Origin: Alphaproteobacteria bacterium
Lineage (GTDB): Bacteria > Pseudomonadota > Alphaproteobacteria > Puniceispirillales > Puniceispirillaceae
Reading direction: 5' to 3'
Length of the DNA stretch: 10,316 nucleotides
Assembly (NCBI GenBank): GCA_011524805.1
Contig: WTJO01000035.1
Span: 1-10,316, forward strand
Program-made: the position numbers and the translations under genes
The notes under the pieces: generated by a model
Database searches by the model: none
What the model was told of the DNA's origin: nothing
The model's input: the letters and a program-made list of their open reading frames with translations, nothing else
In this document: positions 8,301 to 10,316 of the stretch, piece by piece
Layout: every line of letters begins with the position of its first letter
Position numbering within the stretch: position 1 is the stretch's first letter

Positions 8301-8482
8301 GCCGCCATATGCGCTCTTACCAGCCCGGCACAGCTCATCATATCGGAAATGCCGACAGCCTGCCAGCCTAGCGATGCTGCCTGTTCAATCATCTCGGCAG
8401 GATGAGAGGCACCGCGCAAAAAGCTGAAATTTGTCATACAGCCAAGGGCTGTTTGCGGCATCTTGTCCATCATAGCTGCCAT
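5327..8482 (-). CDS. dnaE2: error-prone DNA polymerase DnaE2 (ImuC)
   Basis: DnaE2 is a C-family polymerase alpha-like subunit that carries out mutagenic translesion synthesis after DNA damage, working with ImuA and ImuB. The 1051 residues fit the family. The N-terminal PHP domain opens with the DnaE2-type TNFSFLRGASHP (17-28) rather than the HxH seen in replicative DnaE. The polymerase core has QGRGSAANSAVCY (342-354) and catalytic PDIDVDF (382-388; D385 and D387), with the third aspartate D534 in KVDVLALG. Further motifs are HVGGFVIV, GVFQVESRAQM (582-592), RPGPIQGDMVHP (614-625) and GFGTYGFPESHAASFA (721-736). A C-terminal OB fold lies at about 954-1025. A clamp-binding-like QLPLF is at 882-886. 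The ATG shares one base with the imuB stop (TGATG). Start codons at residues 4, 5 or 8 are also possible. It is the last gene of the imuA-imuB-dnaE2 operon. Confidence 0.97.
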   Translation of the reverse strand: MAAMMDKMPQTALGCMTNFSFLRGASHPAEMIEQAASLGWQAVGISDMMSCAGLVRAHMAAKQAGIRLICGVHIRLQDGYDVICYAPTRAAYETICQTLSAAAMKQPHKASVLPVMHKGELARLSSDTIVIILPDSSPDDSFAAHLGQMNAIISARLYVGAYQLRDGCDGQRLARIAKYAEAEQLGMVALAHALYHVPRRRPVADILSCIRHKTTLAEAGYLLSRNAERHILTPQEMLRRWQGYEQAVYLADRLSHQCQFSLDELSFEYPESITSQNRTPMQELAFQVRQGSRKRYPDGVPDKVVAYLAKEMALIEKLDYAPFFLTVFDIVRFARSRNILCQGRGSAANSAVCYCLFITAVDPERSAPLLERFISETRNEPPDIDVDFEHHRREEIIQYIYHQYGRHRAGLAAAVITYRGRSALVEIAKAFGLSRDVQKALSAQVWGREKGTFDTEAIIAAGLDPEDRALRHITSLAAEIQGFPRHLSQHVGGFVIVRDSLDKLCVIRPAAMQARSIIEWDKDDLDALGLLKVDVLALGMLSCIQGAFHLLATYYQRNLSLATIPPEDNATYDMLCRGDSIGVFQVESRAQMAMLPRLQPRCFHDLIVQVAIVRPGPIQGDMVHPYLRRRAGREQVEYPSVELRDVLERTLGVPLFQEQAMKIAIVGAGFTGAEADQLRRAMATFKKNGDIHRFYHKMVEGMIERGYDPEFARRCFKQIEGFGTYGFPESHAASFALLVYVSAWLKCHYPEIFCCALLNAQPMGFYRPAQLVADARSHGVEVRPVDVNYSEWDSTLEPTSHSRHALRLGLRLVKGLAKDEAGRLAAARLSAYQTVQSLITIADISVQALQALAAADAFISLGLDARQAGWQIKKLARQRHHQLPLFADISAPDNDTSQHQLPTAEIGEKLSQDYHATGLSLKAHPVDVLAGALRQAGWLPCSEIAHYKDGRRLRLAGLVTMRQRPGTAKGTVFVTIEDGQGSVNVIVWHHLTLSHRSALLGTHLMGIVGRVQREGAITHFIAETLVNCDQYLEKLQPDTGVAITPKSRDFH

Positions 8483-10080
8483 CAGCAGAAAAACCCCTGC
8501 ATATACCAGCCTATCTTGTCGCCACGCTCTGCCAGACCCTCACGAAACACCCAGATACGGGGGCCTTGTGATAATTGCAGGCGGTAATAATCGCGCGATC
8601 TGGTATCTTTCAGACCAGCCTGCCACCATGCAGGGCCTATACGTTCAGGGCCGCTTGCCTGTGTGACCTTCCAGTGTTTTTTGCGCCAGATCAGCTTCTG
8701 GGGCGGATGATCAGGTAATACAGATATGGTGGTTATCGGCTCGGCGATATTCAGCAGACGCACCGGACGGGGCGCAGATAATGCGGCTGGCATATCTATC
8801 TGCCAGTCATGATGGCGGTCTTCTGCATCTGTAACCGCTACCCGTTTTTCTGACTGTTCGATATGCCAGCTATTGCGCGGGATAGCCCGCCTGACTTTTT
8901 CAGGCCCCAGTCTGGCGGCAAGCACATCTATCATATGATCCAACTCTATTTCGGCCAGCCCTGTCCGGTCAGTACCTAACAGCGCTGTAACAGGCCTGTA
9001 ATCAACCAGACCAGATGCGCGCATCCAGCTATAATCAATCCCGAATTTGGCATCTATTCTGCTAGCCGCATCAGCGCATAGCCGGTGCATAATCAGCCTG
9101 TCATTGCTGGCACGCGACAGGCGGAACTGCATATGGGCTGTATTGCCATCTGCATATTGCCAGCCAAGCTCAAACTGGCGTGCCTGCTGTTCCTGTGTCA
9201 TTAACAGACTGGCCATCTCGTCTATCAGCCAGTCAACCATGCGCGCAACCGGCGCCTCGCCAGATATAGGTTCTGGCCAGTGCCGCGTCACCAACATAGG
9301 CTGGTCAGCACGCAACGCCACCAGCTGTTCTGATCTGTCATCATTTAGCTGTTCAAGGCGCAAGGTCAGGCTATCTCCGAACCGCATCGCCAGATCGGCA
9401 GGTCTGATCGCGCGTAACGCCCCTATGGTGCGCAAGCCGGAACGTACCAGCCCGTCAATGCAGTCTGCCTCAAGGCGCAGGGCTGTGACAGGCAATATAT
9501 CAACTATTCGGGCGCGTTGCGAAGCAAGCCCAAAACATCCTACCCCCCGGACTGCATCAGGATGATAATGGGCAAGCGCCCACGATGCTGCATAGCAAGG
9601 GCTGGCAGCGGCCATCACTCTCAGACCTGCCTGTGACAATATTGTCATCATCTGCTGCAGACCAGCCATACAGCCTCCCACAAGGTGGCTTGCACCTGTC
9701 ATGTCGATCCAGATGCCCAGAGCTGTTTTATCAATGCCGGTACGCGGGCTATAGCGCCATGCCCAGCGGGCAAGCCTGACCAGTATTCTGGCATCTGCAA
9801 CATGATCGGCAGGATAAAATAATGCGTCAGGCAGTCTGGCACGCGCATCTGGCACAGATAGCCCCACTGACAGCCCCTGCTGGTGCGCCGCTTCAGATAG
9901 ATATACCAGCCTGTCTACCCCCTTTTCAGGCTGGTACAGACAGATAGGCGCAGAAGCATCTAGCTGGTGCTGGCGTGCCAGACGCGTTATCGGCAGATAG
10001 GGAAAATGCAAATAGATATATTCAGAACGACCTGTCCTGTGCGCCCAAATTCCAGAGGCATTTCGGATGTGAACAGACAT
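8482..10080 (-). CDS. imuB: ImuB, inactive Y-family polymerase-like mutasome scaffold
   Basis: ImuB is a Y-family relative without polymerase activity that links DnaE2, ImuA and usually the sliding clamp during induced mutagenesis. The 532 residues start with a 20-residue extension before the conserved YIYLHFPYLPITRL (21-34). The metal-binding aspartate of the first polymerase motif is absent there. The second acidic motif is IDMTG (125-129), with Asp126 kept but the adjacent Glu replaced by Met, so catalysis is not expected. Helix-hairpin-helix-like text (about 195-245), RHWPEPI (266-272), a little-finger-like region and the C-terminal ImuB block (SGPERIGPAWW, RSRDYYRL, IWVFREGL, WYMQGFF) follow. 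I see no clear clamp-binding pentapeptide in the usual slot before DVLAARLG; PVTALL (363-368) is there instead. A strong GAGGAG ribosome-binding site (10086-10091) lies 5 nt before the ATG. The gene is 18 nt after imuA. Confidence 0.94.
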   Translation of the reverse strand: MSVHIRNASGIWAHRTGRSEYIYLHFPYLPITRLARQHQLDASAPICLYQPEKGVDRLVYLSEAAHQQGLSVGLSVPDARARLPDALFYPADHVADARILVRLARWAWRYSPRTGIDKTALGIWIDMTGASHLVGGCMAGLQQMMTILSQAGLRVMAAASPCYAASWALAHYHPDAVRGVGCFGLASQRARIVDILPVTALRLEADCIDGLVRSGLRTIGALRAIRPADLAMRFGDSLTLRLEQLNDDRSEQLVALRADQPMLVTRHWPEPISGEAPVARMVDWLIDEMASLLMTQEQQARQFELGWQYADGNTAHMQFRLSRASNDRLIMHRLCADAASRIDAKFGIDYSWMRASGLVDYRPVTALLGTDRTGLAEIELDHMIDVLAARLGPEKVRRAIPRNSWHIEQSEKRVAVTDAEDRHHDWQIDMPAALSAPRPVRLLNIAEPITTISVLPDHPPQKLIWRKKHWKVTQASGPERIGPAWWQAGLKDTRSRDYYRLQLSQGPRIWVFREGLAERGDKIGWYMQGFFC

Positions 10081-10085
10081 ACCCG

Positions 10086-10091
10086 CTCCTC
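10086..10091 (-). promoter_or_regulatory. strong ribosome-binding site of imuB
   Basis: GAGGAG on the minus strand, 5 nt before the imuB ATG, is the best Shine-Dalgarno match I found by eye in the window. It fixes the imuB start and indicates independent initiation of imuB after the imuA stop 18 nt upstream. Confidence 0.75.
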
Positions 10092-10098
10092 TTACCTG

Positions 10099-10316
10099 TC
10101 AGGCTGATACAGGCTGGGCAGATAATGCCGGACTAGCCACAGACTGATATATATGACGGGCAGGAGCAGAGTTTTGATGCTGGGCAGGCAGATGACGGAA
10201 TCTACGGCTAATTCTGTCCCAGACAAGCATATTACGATAGGGCCTGCCCCCACGCGCCGATACCAGCTCTACATCCCACAAGCCGGGCCATTCATCCCAT
10301 TGTGATGATTCTGGTG
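10099..10316 (-). CDS. imuA: ImuA, C-terminal part (runs off the right edge)
   Basis: The frame is open from the window edge to a TGA at 10099-10101, about 71 residues. It reads PESSQWDEWPGL, then WDVELVSARGGRPYRNMLVWDR, then a disordered Ala/Pro/Gln/Ser tail. The RGGRP block is typical of the C-terminus of ImuA/SulA-like RecA-related proteins encoded ahead of imuB. This part of ImuA is reported to contact ImuB. The frame continues past codon 10281, so that in-frame TTG is not a start. The ATPase core and promoter lie outside the window. The assignment rests on this motif plus the imuB-dnaE2 context. Confidence 0.82.
   Translation of the reverse strand, partial: PESSQWDEWPGLWDVELVSARGGRPYRNMLVWDRISRRFRHLPAQHQNSAPARHIYQSVASPALSAQPVSA

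Noticed and set aside
8482..10080. Calling this gene an active DinB/Pol IV
   Set aside because: The first metal-binding aspartate and the Glu of the second acidic motif are missing, and the C-terminal block is specific to ImuB.
10099..10281. Separate 60-residue gene starting at the TTG at 10281
   Set aside because: The frame continues open to the window edge and matches the C-terminus of ImuA, so the TTG is an internal leucine codon.
1..10316. CRISPR arrays, tRNA/rRNA genes, insertion sequences, phage or defence genes
   Set aside because: No regular repeat-spacer pattern, cloverleaf, transposase motif or terminal inverted repeats were seen. Every large frame is explained by housekeeping or DNA-repair genes.

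Overview
The window looks like a stretch of an alphaproteobacterial chromosome. Coding DNA is of intermediate GC by eye and the intergenic DNA is AT-rich. Three things point to Alphaproteobacteria: a clpS-clpA pair next to a COG3146 FemAB/GNAT-like gene, a SPOR-tailed D-Ala-D-Ala carboxypeptidase facing clpS, and an imuA-imuB-dnaE2 mutagenesis cassette. A marine SAR116/Puniceispirillum-like source is possible, but I cannot prove it from this sequence. The window is densely coding. The only sizeable gap is about 225 bp between clpS and the carboxypeptidase gene. I see no rRNA, tRNA, CRISPR array or insertion sequence.

Layout. At 1-53 there may be the last codons of an upstream gene, whose stop overlaps the next start (ATGA). 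A 386-residue COG3146 protein follows at 50-1210 (+). It converges, with a 14-bp gap, on the clpS-clpA operon (minus strand, clpS 3489-3812 then clpA 1225-3483). ClpS is the N-degron adaptor and ClpA the AAA+ unfoldase that feeds ClpP. The AT-rich gap 3813-4037 carries candidate divergent promoters, a palindrome and a 50-bp-spaced repeat. The carboxypeptidase (4038-5270, +) has a signal peptide, a peptidase S11 domain and a C-terminal SPOR domain, so it probably trims septal peptidoglycan.

The right half (5327-10316, minus strand) is the inducible translesion-synthesis cassette, transcribed imuA, imuB, dnaE2. Only the C-terminal part of imuA lies in the window. The imuA-imuB gap is 18 nt, with a strong ribosome-binding site for imuB. 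The imuB stop and dnaE2 start share one base. Together the products form the error-prone mutasome: DnaE2 is the catalytic C-family polymerase, ImuB a catalytically dead Y-family scaffold, and ImuA a RecA-like accessory protein. The operon promoter, and any LexA site, lies beyond the right end.

Most of the content is known biology. The points most worth checking are these: (i) DnaE2 has a full-consensus QLPLF clamp-binding pentapeptide, while ImuB seems to lack one in its usual slot; (ii) a FemAB/GNAT-fold protein sits beside the N-degron machinery, echoing aat near clpA in E. coli; (iii) the 8-mer ACAGGCTG recurs in different reading frames; (iv) the clpS/carboxypeptidase intergenic region has unexplained small-scale structure.
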